A stretch of DNA of 64,000 bases from Paenibacillus sp. A3 (GTDB lineage Bacteria; Bacillota; Bacilli; Paenibacillales; NBRC-103111), in assembly GCF_001399685.1 (NCBI RefSeq), contig NZ_JTHN01000006.1, forward strand, positions 49,698 through 113,697, read 5' to 3'. The position numbers and the translations under genes were made by a program. This document shows, one piece after another, positions 22,811 to 32,164 of this stretch (its first letter is position 1; each line of letters begins with the position of its first letter). Under the pieces are notes generated by a model. That model saw nothing but the letters and a program-made list of their open reading frames with translations, did not search any database and was not told the origin of the DNA.

Positions 22811-24136
22811 ATGAACCAAACCATGAATCGCGCGCTGAAAACCGGACTCGTTTCCGTCCTGTCGGCGGGTCTGCTTGCCGCCTGCGGCGGCGAACCGAAA
22901 CCGGGCGAAAGCAAGCCGGGACAAAGCGCGGACAAGCCTTTCGCAGGGCAGAAGCTGTCGATCGTCACCGCCAACCACCCTTGGGGAGACGCGATTAAAG
23001 AGCTGCTTCCGCAATTCGAAGCGAGCACCGGGATGAAGGTGGACGTGCAGAGCTTTTTCGAAGACCAACTGGCGCAGAAGCTGACCGTGCAGCTGACGGC
23101 CGCGTCGGAAACGCCGGACGTATTCATGATGAGCCCGCTCCAGCAAGCGCGGATGTTCGTCAAGAACGATTGGATTGCCCCGCTTGACGATTACCTGAAG
23201 AAGGACGCCGCCTACGACTTCACCGACTTCTCCAAAGCGTCCGTCAGCTCCAATACGGTGAACGAAAAGCTGTACGGCATACCGATTATTACGGAGCAGC
23301 ACATATTGTACTACCGCAAGGATCTGCTAGAAAAAGCGGGCATCCCCGTTCCGAAAACGATGGACGAGCTGCTTGCCGCCGCCCAAAAGCTTCACGATCC
23401 GAAGAATGAGTTGTACGGCTTCGCCGCCCGCGGGCAGCGTTCTCCGCTCGTCTCGCAAATCTCGTCGTTCATGTACTCCGAAGGCGGCGACTTTATGAAC
23501 GGCGACAAGGCGACCGTCAATACGCCGGAAGCGATCAAAGGCATGACCACCTATGCCACGCTGCTGAAAGACTTCGGTCCTCCCGGAGTGCTCAACATGT
23601 CTTGGCCTCAAGCCATTGGCGTGTTCGCGCAGGGCAAGGCCGCTTTCTTCGCGGACGCGAATTCGCTCTTCAAGAACACGACCGATCCGGAAAAATCGAA
23701 GGTCGCCGACAAGGTCGGCTTCGCCAGCTTCCCGGCGGGCAAGGAGGGCTCGAAGCCGTTCAACATTACTTCCTGGAGCCTCGCGATGAATGCCAAATCC
23801 AAGAAAAAAGACGCTGCATGGGCCTTCATCCAATGGGCGACCAGCAAGGAGACCGTGACCGCCACCCAGAAAAAAGGAAATCCGGGTGCTCGTATGTCGG
23901 TATGGGATAATCCGGAAGGCATCACCGCTTTCCCGAAAGAGCTTGCCGAAGTGACCAAGGAAACGCAAAAAGGCGGCGTCGACCATTCCGTACCGTCCGT
24001 CGACAAGGTCAGCGAGGCGCGGGACATCATCGGGGCCATCGTTCAGAAGGCGATTACCGGCGAAGACATCAAAGCCGCCGCCGAGCAGGCGAACAAGGAG
24101 TTTCAAGCCCTGATCGACAAGGAGAGAGGAAAATAA
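22811..24136 (+). CDS. Sugar ABC transporter substrate-binding lipoprotein (importer 1)
   Basis: 441-residue extracellular solute-binding protein, family 1 (MalE/UgpB type). Lipobox A-G-L-L-A-A-C-G near residue 23 anchors it outside the membrane. Typical hinge features are F-E-A-S-T-G-M-K-V, G-I-P-I-I-T-E-Q-H-I-L-Y-Y-R-K-D-L-L and the C-terminal W-A-F-I-Q-W-A-T. ATG 22811 follows GGGAGG by 10 nt; the upstream ATG 22751 lies inside the promoter. It is followed by two permeases and a YesM/YesN pair. No ATPase is present, so a shared MsmX-type ATPase is needed. Sugar specificity cannot be read. Confidence 0.92.
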   Translation: MNQTMNRALKTGLVSVLSAGLLAACGGEPKPGESKPGQSADKPFAGQKLSIVTANHPWGDAIKELLPQFEASTGMKVDVQSFFEDQLAQKLTVQLTAASETPDVFMMSPLQQARMFVKNDWIAPLDDYLKKDAAYDFTDFSKASVSSNTVNEKLYGIPIITEQHILYYRKDLLEKAGIPVPKTMDELLAAAQKLHDPKNELYGFAARGQRSPLVSQISSFMYSEGGDFMNGDKATVNTPEAIKGMTTYATLLKDFGPPGVLNMSWPQAIGVFAQGKAAFFADANSLFKNTTDPEKSKVADKVGFASFPAGKEGSKPFNITSWSLAMNAKSKKKDAAWAFIQWATSKETVTATQKKGNPGARMSVWDNPEGITAFPKELAEVTKETQKGGVDHSVPSVDKVSEARDIIGAIVQKAITGEDIKAAAEQANKEFQALIDKERGK

Positions 24137-24149
24137 GCGTGCGGAATGG

Positions 24150-24184
24150 AGGATGCGCCCATTTGGCGGGCGCATCCTTTTGCT
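24150..24184 (+). terminator. Partial terminator between binding protein and permeases
   Basis: AGGATGCGCCC (24150-24160) pairs perfectly with GGGCGCATCCT (24168-24178), then TTTGCTTG. It probably reduces read-through, giving more binding protein than permease, or protects the upstream mRNA 3' end. Confidence 0.7.
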
Positions 24185-24214
24185 TGACAAGTCGAAGCGG
24201 AAAGGATGATGCAC

Positions 24215-25096
24215 ATGCCGACGAACTGGTTCGACCGGAACCTGAAATGGATTTATACGATGCCCGCCGTTTTGTTCGTCCTGCTGATGATGGTTTTTCC
24301 AATCTTATACACGTTCCGAATCAGCTTCTACGAATGGAGCATGTCGTCGGCGACGCCGCCGAAATGGGTGGGGCTTGATAATTATACGACGCTGCTTTCC
24401 GACTCCCGGTTCTGGCAGGCGGTGCAAAATACGTTCGTGTTCTCAGCCGGTGCGCTGATTCTGGAAACGGTGCTCGGCGTCGCGATCGCCATGCTGCTGT
24501 ACCGCGATTTTCGCGGCAAAAATTTCGTCAAAACGTTGTTTCTGCTGCCGATGGTGGCAACGCCCGTCGCCATGGGGCTCGTCTGGGTGCTGATTTACGA
24601 GCCTTCCATCGGCCTCGCCAACCATGTGCTTAAGGCGTTCGGCCTGGAGCCGCAGCTCTGGATCGCATCGCCGACGCAGGCGATTCCTTCGCTTATCGTG
24701 ATCGACGTCTGGGAATGGACGCCGATGATCGCGCTCATCGTGATGGCCGGGCTGTCGACGCTTCCGTCCGAGCCTTATGAAGCCGCCGATGTGGACGGGG
24801 CGACGGCCTGGCAAAAATTCGTTCATCTCACGCTGCCGATGCTGCGTCCGACGATTATGGTCGCCTTTATGCTGCGTCTGATCGATGTGCTCAAAACGTT
24901 CGACATCATTTATTCCACGACGCAGGGCGGCCCGAACATGAAATCCGAGACGCTCAACATTTACGGCTATACGCTCGGCTTTCAGTACTTCAAGCTCGGA
25001 CTGGCCTCGTCACTGCTGGTCGTATTTTTCGCGCTCGTGATGGGATTCACGCTGCTGATGATCTGGTTCCGCAAACGTCTGGAGGGAGCGACATGA
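24215..25096 (+). CDS. Sugar ABC transporter permease, MalF/UgpA type (importer 1)
   Basis: 293-residue inner-membrane subunit with six hydrophobic segments. The ATPase-coupling EAA loop reads E-P-Y-E-A-A-D-V-D-G-A-T-A-W-Q-K-F, followed by L-P-M-L-R-P-T. ATG 24215 is placed 8 nt after AAAGGA; the ATG at 24206 overlaps that site. Its stop overlaps the next permease start (ATGA). Confidence 0.92.
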   Translation: MPTNWFDRNLKWIYTMPAVLFVLLMMVFPILYTFRISFYEWSMSSATPPKWVGLDNYTTLLSDSRFWQAVQNTFVFSAGALILETVLGVAIAMLLYRDFRGKNFVKTLFLLPMVATPVAMGLVWVLIYEPSIGLANHVLKAFGLEPQLWIASPTQAIPSLIVIDVWEWTPMIALIVMAGLSTLPSEPYEAADVDGATAWQKFVHLTLPMLRPTIMVAFMLRLIDVLKTFDIIYSTTQGGPNMKSETLNIYGYTLGFQYFKLGLASSLLVVFFALVMGFTLLMIWFRKRLEGAT

Positions 25097-25914
25097 AGAA
25101 AAAGAAACAAAAGATCACCAACGCCGTATTGTCGGGGCTGACGCTGCTCGTCGTGCTCGTGTTCTCGTTCCCGTTCATCTGGATGCTGCTGGCTTCCTTC
25201 AAGACGCAGTCGCAGATCATGTCGACGGGCCAATTTTTCGTATTCGAGCCTACCGGCAAAAATTATGCAAGCGTATTCGGTCAATACGATTTCCTGATCT
25301 TCATCTGGAACAGCTTTTTCGTCGCGGCGGGCTCGACGATCGGCTCGCTTCTTCTGGGCCTGCCTGCGGCTTATGCGATCGCCCGCTACCGTTTGCAGGG
25401 ACTCGGTCTGGTCATTCTTGTCGCACGGATCATTCCCGGCATTACGTTCTTGATTCCGTGGTTTATCATTTTTTCGAAGCTGGGTCTCGTCGACAGCTTT
25501 ACGTCGCTCATTTTAAGCCATATGCTGGTAGGTCTCCCCTTTATCATCTGGATCATGATATCATTCTTTGAGGGGCTTCCGACCGAAATCGAGGAGGCCG
25601 GGCTGATCGACGGCTGCACCCGTTCCCAAGTGTTCCGGCGCGTCGTGCTTCCGATCTCGGGGCCTGGCATTATTACCTCTTCGCTGCTATCCTTTATTTT
25701 CTCATGGAACAATTTTATGTTCTCGATTATTTTGGCCGGCGATCGTACGAAAACGCTTCCTGTCGCCGTCTACAATTTTATGTCGTACTCCGAAATCAAT
25801 TGGGGGGCTCTCATGGCCGCAGCCTGCATCATTACGCTGCCCGTGCTGATTATTGCGCTGCTTGCGCAGCGTTATATCGTCAGCGGCTTGTCGGCGGGGG
25901 CGGTGAAAGGATAG
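25093..25914 (+). CDS. Sugar ABC transporter permease, MalG/UgpE type (importer 1)
   Basis: 273-residue partner permease with a Lys-rich N-terminus, six membrane segments and the EAA loop I-E-E-A-G-L-I-D-G-C-T-R-S-Q-V-F. Start ATG 25093 overlaps the upstream stop. The histidine kinase gene follows after 104 bp, suggesting the sensor is in the same transcription unit. Confidence 0.92.
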   Translation: MKKKKQKITNAVLSGLTLLVVLVFSFPFIWMLLASFKTQSQIMSTGQFFVFEPTGKNYASVFGQYDFLIFIWNSFFVAAGSTIGSLLLGLPAAYAIARYRLQGLGLVILVARIIPGITFLIPWFIIFSKLGLVDSFTSLILSHMLVGLPFIIWIMISFFEGLPTEIEEAGLIDGCTRSQVFRRVVLPISGPGIITSSLLSFIFSWNNFMFSIILAGDRTKTLPVAVYNFMSYSEINWGALMAAACIITLPVLIIALLAQRYIVSGLSAGAVKG

Positions 25915-26018
25915 TACCTGCGGGAAACGGCTGCAGCGGACGACCGGCGCTTTTATCGTGTATGGTTCGGAATCGGATGGCTGGCGCACACAACAATTCC
26001 GCAAGGAGCGGTGACATC

Positions 26019-27773
26019 ATGACGGGAAAGCCAACGATCTTCACCAAGGTATTAGTGCTCATTGCATTGCTGCTTACGCCTGTGCTCTTTTTGTACATTT
26101 ACACAAATCAAGTCAGCGTGAACGTCGTGCGGGAAGAAATTCAGTCTTCGAGTCTCAACCGGCTGTCCTTTTTCCTGCAGCAGTTTGATTCGACGGTCGA
26201 ACAGCTTGCGATGTTTCCCGTTATTTTGAATTCGGATCCGTACTTGCGCGAGTTTGTCGACCGCAGATCGGACAAGCCATACGACAAGCTGAAGGAGCAG
26301 ACCCGCCTGATGCAGAAAATCAGTCTGCAGAGCGTCTCCGCCGCCTGGACGAATGATTTGACGGTCTATTTGCCCAAAGACCAGCTCGTCATATCTTCCA
26401 ATATATTTAAGTCCTATGACCCCGGGGACATCGACAAATTCGCACCGCTTAAAAGTTGGACTTACGACGGGACCGTACGGGGCGACGCCCGGACGCCGGG
26501 GGCCCGTTTCACCCGCCAGATCGTCGATCCGTTAGGGGCAACCGATCCATCCGCGATTCAAGCGATGATTCAGGTAAGCTTTCCGGTTGCCAACATTTCC
26601 GCCATGCTCGATCAGGTGAAAACGGGCGGCAAAGGCGATCCGTTTCTGTACCGGAGCGGTTTTTCCCCGATTGGCGGCGCCACGATGAACGACGGCTCCG
26701 TGCAGGCCATCGTTCGTATGCTGGACGGGCAATCGCTGCAGGAAAGCGGTCATTTCGTGGCGACGGTCGCCGGACGGCAGGTTGCCGTGTACTATGTCAA
26801 GTCCAGACAGCTGGACTGGTATCTGGTCGATTACGTGCCCGTCGACAGCATTTTGGCGCCGATCCGCAAGACGAATTTGCTGTTTTACTCAGCGCTCGGC
26901 CTGCTACTGGGTATGAGCTTTCTGGCCGCCTATTTGCTTTACCGCAACGTCCAGAAGCCGATCGGCAAGCTGTTGAACGGCGTGCGGCTGCTCAAGAAGG
27001 GAGACTTGTCCGCACGTATCCGTTACCGGCCGAATAACGAGTTCGACTTCCTGATCGACCGGTTCAACGAGATGGCCGAGCAGATTCAAGACTTGGTGCA
27101 GCGGGTATATGCCGAGAAAATCCGGCTTCACGAAGCGACGCTCAAGCAGCTTCAAGCGCAGATCAATCCGCATTTTTTGTATAACAGTCTTTTCTTTATC
27201 ATCAATACCGCGATGCTGGAGGATACGAAGTCGGTCGTCGCGATGGCGCACAATCTCGCCGAATATTACCGCTACACCACGCGTATGGAAAACCGGACGG
27301 CGGCGCTTGGCGAAGAAATGAAGCTCGTGGACAATTACTTGACCATTCATAACCTGCGGCTCGGACGGCTTCACTGCGAGCTCGATATCCCGGAGCCGAT
27401 GCTGGAGCTGCCCATCCCTCGCTTGCTGCTGCAGCCCATTGTGGAGAATGCCATCGTCCACGGCATCGAGAACAAGCCGGGGAAGGCCGTCATCCGGGTA
27501 TCCGGAAGCGTGTGCGAAGGCTTGTGTCAAATCGTCGTGGATGACAACGGCCTCGGTATGACGGACGAGGCGATCGCCGCCATGGAGCAGCAGCTTGCGC
27601 TGCCGCAGGAGGCTGCTTCGGGCTTCGGGATGTGGAACGTGCACCAGCGCTTGCGCTACGTCTTCGGTGAAGGCGCAGGGCTCAAGCTCTCGCACAGTCC
27701 GCTCGGCGGTTTGCGCGTCACGTTGATATGGGGGAGGGATTCGGAGGATGGCGCAGCTATTGATCGTGGATGA
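26019..27773 (+). CDS. YesM-type sensor histidine kinase
   Basis: 584-residue membrane kinase. TM1 is near residues 8-30, a roughly 260-residue extracellular sensing domain follows, TM2 lies near 290-310, then HAMP (about 312-365). The phosphoacceptor H385 is in the family signature Q-I-N-P-H-F-L-Y-N-S-L, and a HATPase domain with D-D-N-G-L-G-M and G-F-G-M-W-N-V follows. ATG 26019 follows AAGGAG by 10 nt; a longer frame from 25704 is antisense-like and unsupported. The 3' end overlaps the response regulator by 26 bp. It probably senses the importer's substrate, perhaps with the binding protein. Confidence 0.93.
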   Translation: MTGKPTIFTKVLVLIALLLTPVLFLYIYTNQVSVNVVREEIQSSSLNRLSFFLQQFDSTVEQLAMFPVILNSDPYLREFVDRRSDKPYDKLKEQTRLMQKISLQSVSAAWTNDLTVYLPKDQLVISSNIFKSYDPGDIDKFAPLKSWTYDGTVRGDARTPGARFTRQIVDPLGATDPSAIQAMIQVSFPVANISAMLDQVKTGGKGDPFLYRSGFSPIGGATMNDGSVQAIVRMLDGQSLQESGHFVATVAGRQVAVYYVKSRQLDWYLVDYVPVDSILAPIRKTNLLFYSALGLLLGMSFLAAYLLYRNVQKPIGKLLNGVRLLKKGDLSARIRYRPNNEFDFLIDRFNEMAEQIQDLVQRVYAEKIRLHEATLKQLQAQINPHFLYNSLFFIINTAMLEDTKSVVAMAHNLAEYYRYTTRMENRTAALGEEMKLVDNYLTIHNLRLGRLHCELDIPEPMLELPIPRLLLQPIVENAIVHGIENKPGKAVIRVSGSVCEGLCQIVVDDNGLGMTDEAIAAMEQQLALPQEAASGFGMWNVHQRLRYVFGEGAGLKLSHSPLGGLRVTLIWGRDSEDGAAIDRG

Positions 27774-29412
27774 CGAGGCCCACGTGGTGGAACGTCTCGC
27801 CGAGCTCGTCCCATGGGAGCGAATCGGCATCGCCGCCGTGCATAAGGCCTATTCGGCATACGAAGCGCTCGAACTGCTGAATGCGCATGCGATCGACATC
27901 GTCATTTCAGATATCCGGATGCCGGGAATGTCGGGTCTTGAGCTTTCCCGCCACATCCGGGACAAATGGTCCAAAACGAAATGCATCCTGCTGTCGGGCT
28001 ACGCCGAGTTCGAATATGCCAAGGAAGCGATTGCCAACGGTACCGCAAGCTATTTGCTCAAGCCGGTAACCGACGAAGAGCTGCTGGACACGGTTTCAGG
28101 CGTGCTGGAGACGGTTCGGGAGGAATGGAACGCGGTGATCTCGCAGGAGCGGATCGCCCGGACGCTGCGCGAAAACTTGCCGCAGCTGCGGAGCACGCTG
28201 CTTGGCGAGCTGCTTCTCGGCAAACGCTACTCCGAGGCCGACCTCCGCGACAAAATGGAGATGCTCGGCGTGCCCGACTTATTCGGGAAGCCGGTTTCGC
28301 TGCTGCTCGTCCGCCTCGAAAAGCCGTTTTACGGCTACGATCCGCGCGGCCTTGCGCTCGTGGAATACGCGGTGGGCAATATCGCCGGGGAGCTGTTTGC
28401 GCCGGGCTTTCAGCTTTGGGCCGGCAAAGACACGTACGATTATCTGGTATTCGCCGTATCGTCGGAAGCTGGCGAAGGGGAGGAGGAGCGGCAGCAGGCG
28501 CTCGAACGTGCGGCCGAGCAATTGCAGGAGGCCATTCACGCCTATTTGAAAGGCGAAGCGACGATTGTCATCAGCCGGGAAGGAACGTTCCCCGGAGATG
28601 TGTCCGCGCTGTACGACGGCACACTTTCGGCTTTGCGGAGAAGGGTCGGCTCCGAGCAGGACCTGATTCTGAGTGCGGCCGACGGGCTGCCCGAACGGAC
28701 GGAGCTGCGGTCCCTCGCATCGCTGTACGAGCTTCCATCGCTCGCGCAGCTGCTTGAGGCCGGCCAATGGGATGTGGCGGATCAGCGGATCGAGCGTATT
28801 TTCGGCGAGCTGCAAACGATGAGCGGCTGCATTCAGGAGCTGCTGCTCGAAGCATATTTCGCCATCGCCTCGGCGGCGTCCTCCTATGCGCACAAGAACG
28901 GCCGGCCGCTCTCCGAGCTGATCGGGCCGGGCTACGACCAATTGCTGCAGGGCGTTCCGTACCGTTCCGTCCGGCATCTTCAGGACTGGTCGGTGGCGCT
29001 TATGAACAGCTTGCGCTGCGAAACCGAAAGCGAAACGAAGCGGTCGCGGGCGAAGCTGATCGCCGATGTCCGGCAATTCGTCGAGCGGCGGCTGGCGGAG
29101 GACGTTTCCTTGACGGCGATAGCCGAGCATGTGTATATGCATCCGGTCTATATTTCCAAGATTTACAAACGGGAAACCGGCGAAAACGTAAGCGATTACG
29201 TCCATCGGCTCCGCATGGAGAAGGCCGCCCGTCTGCTGCTCCATACCCCGGGCAAAATTTACGAAATTGCAGCGGACGTCGGCTATCAGCGGGCGCATTC
29301 GTTTATCAACGTATTTAAAAAGCATACGGGACTTACGCCCCAGGAATACCGGGACAAGTATGCTTCCCCACAATCGGATTACGAGGTGAAACGTCATGAC
29401 ACAACAACCTGA
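27748..29412 (+). CDS. YesN-type response regulator (REC + AraC HTH)
   Basis: 554-residue activator. The receiver domain spans about 1-120 with phosphoacceptor D55 in V-I-S-D-I-R-M-P-G. A long linker follows (about 130-430). The C-terminal AraC double HTH (about 450-545) includes L-T-A-I-A-E-H-V-Y-M-H-P-V-Y-I-S-K and K-K-H-T-G-L-T-P-Q-E-Y-R. ATG 27748 has GGAGG just upstream, inside the kinase gene. The direct repeats at 22669-22697 are the likely binding site. Its 3' end overlaps the next gene by 17 bp. Confidence 0.93.
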   Translation: MAQLLIVDDEAHVVERLAELVPWERIGIAAVHKAYSAYEALELLNAHAIDIVISDIRMPGMSGLELSRHIRDKWSKTKCILLSGYAEFEYAKEAIANGTASYLLKPVTDEELLDTVSGVLETVREEWNAVISQERIARTLRENLPQLRSTLLGELLLGKRYSEADLRDKMEMLGVPDLFGKPVSLLLVRLEKPFYGYDPRGLALVEYAVGNIAGELFAPGFQLWAGKDTYDYLVFAVSSEAGEGEEERQQALERAAEQLQEAIHAYLKGEATIVISREGTFPGDVSALYDGTLSALRRRVGSEQDLILSAADGLPERTELRSLASLYELPSLAQLLEAGQWDVADQRIERIFGELQTMSGCIQELLLEAYFAIASAASSYAHKNGRPLSELIGPGYDQLLQGVPYRSVRHLQDWSVALMNSLRCETESETKRSRAKLIADVRQFVERRLAEDVSLTAIAEHVYMHPVYISKIYKRETGENVSDYVHRLRMEKAARLLLHTPGKIYEIAADVGYQRAHSFINVFKKHTGLTPQEYRDKYASPQSDYEVKRHDTTT

Positions 29413-30502
29413 AGCGCTTTATCCGGCTACGCCGTATGCGTTCGTCGACCTCGACACGGTCGAGCGGAATATCCGGCGAATGTCCGACAAGCTGGCTCTA
29501 TACAGGATCAAGCACCGGCCTCATATCAAAACGCACAAATCGTTGCGCTTCGCGGGCATGCAGCTCGCAGCCGGGGCGGTCGGCATAACCGTAGCCAAGC
29601 TTTCGGAAGCGGAAACGTTCGCGGACCTGGGCATCGACGATATTTTGATTGCCTTTCCGGTCATCGGAGAGCGCAACCTCGAACGGCTGGAACGGCTGCA
29701 CCGCCGGATTGCCGTTGCCGTTACCGTCGACAGCTGGGAAGGGGCGGTAGGTATCTCGACCGTCGGGGTCCGCTCTGGCAAGCCGGTGCCCGTCTTGATC
29801 GAGCTGGACGGCGGACTGCATCGCGGCGGCCGGCAGCCGGGCAAGGATATTGTCGATTTCGCTTTGCGGCTCCGTGAGCTGCCGGGCATCGACATCGAAG
29901 GCGTGATGGCTTATTTCGGGCTGATCTACCGGAGCGGGGACCCGGGGGCGGTCGCCGCTGCGGTGCAGGCCGAATCGGAGACACTTGGCCGGGTCGTTGC
30001 GGATTTGCGCCAAGCGGGCTTCGCAGTCAACACGATCAGCTCAGGCTCCACGCCCACCGCCAAAATGTGCGAGCACGCCGTGGGCGTGACGGAGGTGCGG
30101 GCAGGCAACTATATTTTCAACGACGTATCGGCCGTACAGATGGGCTTGGCCGAGGAAGAGGATTGCGCGCTGCGGGTCTCGGCTACCGTCGTCAGCCTGC
30201 CGCTGCCGGGCATGGCGACGATCGACGCGGGAACCAAGGCGCTGACGAGCGACCGGGCGCACCATGGCGACGGCTTTGGCATCGTCGTCGGGAAGCCGGG
30301 CGTTGCGATTGCTGCGCTCAACGAAGAGCACGGCATGCTGCGGTTCGATCCAGGCAAGGTGTCCCTGTCCATCGGCGAGCGGATCGACATTATTCCGAAC
30401 CATTCGTGCGTCATTCCGAATTTGAACGATGCGATTTACGGCGTACGCAGCGGCGCCGTGACGGAACAAATTAAGGTCGATGCGCGGGGCTGCAATTATT
30501 AA
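29396..30502 (+). CDS. D-threonine aldolase / DSD1-like PLP enzyme (alanine racemase N-fold)
   Basis: 368-residue fold-type III PLP enzyme. The PLP lysine lies in R-P-H-I-K-T-H-K (residues 41-48); the metal site near the C-terminus reads N-H-S-C-V-I-P-N-L, matching the His-x-Cys metal ligands of D-serine dehydratase/D-threonine aldolase relatives. Family members cleave D-3-hydroxy-amino acids to glycine plus aldehyde, dehydrate D-serine, or remain unassigned. It overlaps the response regulator gene, so it belongs to the importer 1 operon. A GcvP-like pair 5 kb downstream would act on glycine if this is an aldolase. Confidence 0.85.
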   Translation: MTQQPEALYPATPYAFVDLDTVERNIRRMSDKLALYRIKHRPHIKTHKSLRFAGMQLAAGAVGITVAKLSEAETFADLGIDDILIAFPVIGERNLERLERLHRRIAVAVTVDSWEGAVGISTVGVRSGKPVPVLIELDGGLHRGGRQPGKDIVDFALRLRELPGIDIEGVMAYFGLIYRSGDPGAVAAAVQAESETLGRVVADLRQAGFAVNTISSGSTPTAKMCEHAVGVTEVRAGNYIFNDVSAVQMGLAEEEDCALRVSATVVSLPLPGMATIDAGTKALTSDRAHHGDGFGIVVGKPGVAIAALNEEHGMLRFDPGKVSLSIGERIDIIPNHSCVIPNLNDAIYGVRSGAVTEQIKVDARGCNY

Positions 30503-30528
30503 CGCGAGGGATCGGGGGAAGCCGCAAG

Positions 30529-31698
30529 ATGAGAGTGGAAATAGACGAGCAGCGCGTTGCCCGTTTGCTGCAGGATTTGGTGCGGATTCCAAGCGTTAAT
30601 CCGGGCTTCGAAGGCGGCGTGCCGGAACGGGAGATGGCCGATTACGTCGAAGCTTTCTTCACGCGTCTCGGGCTGAAGGCCGAACGCAGGGAAGTGCGTC
30701 CGGACCGGCCGAATGTGATCGGCATCCTGCCCGGGGCTGCCGACGATGCGCCCGCTCTTCTGCTGGAGGCGCATATGGATACGGTGCAGACCGCGAACAT
30801 GACCATCGATCCGTTCGGCGCGAAAATACGCGGGGGCAAGCTCTTCGGCCGCGGCGCCTGTGACACGAAGGCGTCGCTAGCGGCGATGCTGGCCGCAATG
30901 GAATGGTTCGCCGAGAACGGCGTCAAGCCGCCCGTGCCGGTCCATCTGGCGGCGACCGTCGACGAGGAGGTCAACTATCTCGGCGTGCTGGACGTGCTGG
31001 AGGCGGGCCATGCTTATGCCGCCGCCATTGTCGGGGAACCGACCGGGCTTCAGGCGGTTGTCGCGCATAAAGGCGTCGTCCGCTGCGAGATCGAGACGGT
31101 CGGCGTCTCCGCTCATTCCTCGAAGCCGGAGGAAGGCGTCAACGCGATCAGCGGCATGATGAAGGTCATCACACATATCGAGGGGGCGATGCAAGCCCGG
31201 CTGCTGCGTTCTGCCGCGCACCCGCTTGTCGGTCCGCCGACGCTTGCCGTGACGCAAATTCAAGGCGGCGTGGCGCCGAACACGATTCCCGAGCGATGCC
31301 TCATCCGCATCGACCGCCGAACGATCCCCGGCGAGGATAGCGAGCAAGTATGGCGCGATATCCGGGCGGAGATGGAGCAGCTGGCGGCAGAGGAGAGCGG
31401 GCTGAACGTCATCGTTCATCCTCCTTTTGTGCTGGATTACGCGATGGATACGAGTCCCGATAGCGAGATTGTGAGGCTTGTGGCTTCGGCTGCTGCGGGG
31501 AAAATCGGCGAAGTGCGCACGCTCGGCGTGCCTTACGGCACGGATGCAAGCAAGCTGGCCCGGGCAGGCATCCCTGCGGTCGTGTTCGGACCGGGCTCCA
31601 TCGAGCAAGCGCACACGAAGGACGAATGGGTGGAGCTGGAGCAGGTGGTGTTGGCGGCGGAAATCATTGCGGAGACGATGCTGGAATTTGGGAAATAA
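30529..31698 (+). CDS. M20-family metallopeptidase/deacylase (ArgE/DapE-like)
   Basis: 389-residue di-zinc hydrolase. The first metal region is L-E-A-H-M-D-T-V (His and Asp), followed by D-T-K-A-S-L-A and the catalytic plus metal Glu pair V-D-E-E-V; a lid/dimerisation domain covers about 185-290. The C-terminal H-T-K-D-E-W provides the last His. Family members remove acyl groups from amino acids or cleave dipeptides. It is the last gene of the importer 1 operon and is followed by a strong terminator, consistent with processing of an imported acylated or conjugated amino acid. Confidence 0.88.
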   Translation: MRVEIDEQRVARLLQDLVRIPSVNPGFEGGVPEREMADYVEAFFTRLGLKAERREVRPDRPNVIGILPGAADDAPALLLEAHMDTVQTANMTIDPFGAKIRGGKLFGRGACDTKASLAAMLAAMEWFAENGVKPPVPVHLAATVDEEVNYLGVLDVLEAGHAYAAAIVGEPTGLQAVVAHKGVVRCEIETVGVSAHSSKPEEGVNAISGMMKVITHIEGAMQARLLRSAAHPLVGPPTLAVTQIQGGVAPNTIPERCLIRIDRRTIPGEDSEQVWRDIRAEMEQLAAEESGLNVIVHPPFVLDYAMDTSPDSEIVRLVASAAAGKIGEVRTLGVPYGTDASKLARAGIPAVVFGPGSIEQAHTKDEWVELEQVVLAAEIIAETMLEFGK

Positions 31699-31716
31699 CG
31701 CTTGGAAAAATAAATT

Positions 31717-31753
31717 GCCTGAGCTTGGTCATCGCCATGCTCAGGCTTTTTTT
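31717..31753 (+). terminator. Terminator of importer 1 operon
   Basis: GCCTGAGC (31717-31724) pairs with GCTCAGGC (31739-31746), followed by seven T. Confidence 0.9.
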
Positions 31754-32164
31754 GCTGCGTTGTTCAGCACTTCATGCTTCCCCTAAGCCCCCTGTCCGGT
31801 TTCTCCTCTCCCATGAAAGGGGCCCCAAAGGGCCTCCACGAAGTTTACGTGCTCATCTATTGCATCCACTATAAAATAAGGCTCAAAACGGCAAAGCGGA
31901 CCGAAGGCCGAGCATCAGAGGAAGCCGCCGATCATCGGACAATAGACCGTTACCGGATAAACTTACGATCCGCTGCGAACAAAATGACACCCCGACGAGC
32001 TTCAGGAACAGTCTTGCGGAAAAACGCGCAAACAGACACGAAGCAGCGAACAGAAAGCCGTTTTGCGGGAAGCGCATTTTACTTATAATTCATGTAAACG
32101 CTCTCTTTCTCTTTTCGTTTGAGAGAGCCGTTATCCAGACGACGAGGGGGCTATCGGAATCCGC
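31754..32164. other. Intergenic region without recognised gene
   Basis: 410 bp between the M20 terminator and the glycosidase. No frame has coding character and no repeat unit stands out. ATGTAAACGCTCTCT (32093-32107) matches only the left half of a cre site and sits in a GCTCTCT/AGAGAGC hairpin (about 32100-32128). The promoter of the glycosidase operon should lie here but is not clear. Confidence 0.5.

Noticed and set aside
32093..32107. cre site upstream of the MGH1-like glycosidase
   Set aside because: Only the left half matches the consensus and it is part of a hairpin; no promoter is visible next to it.
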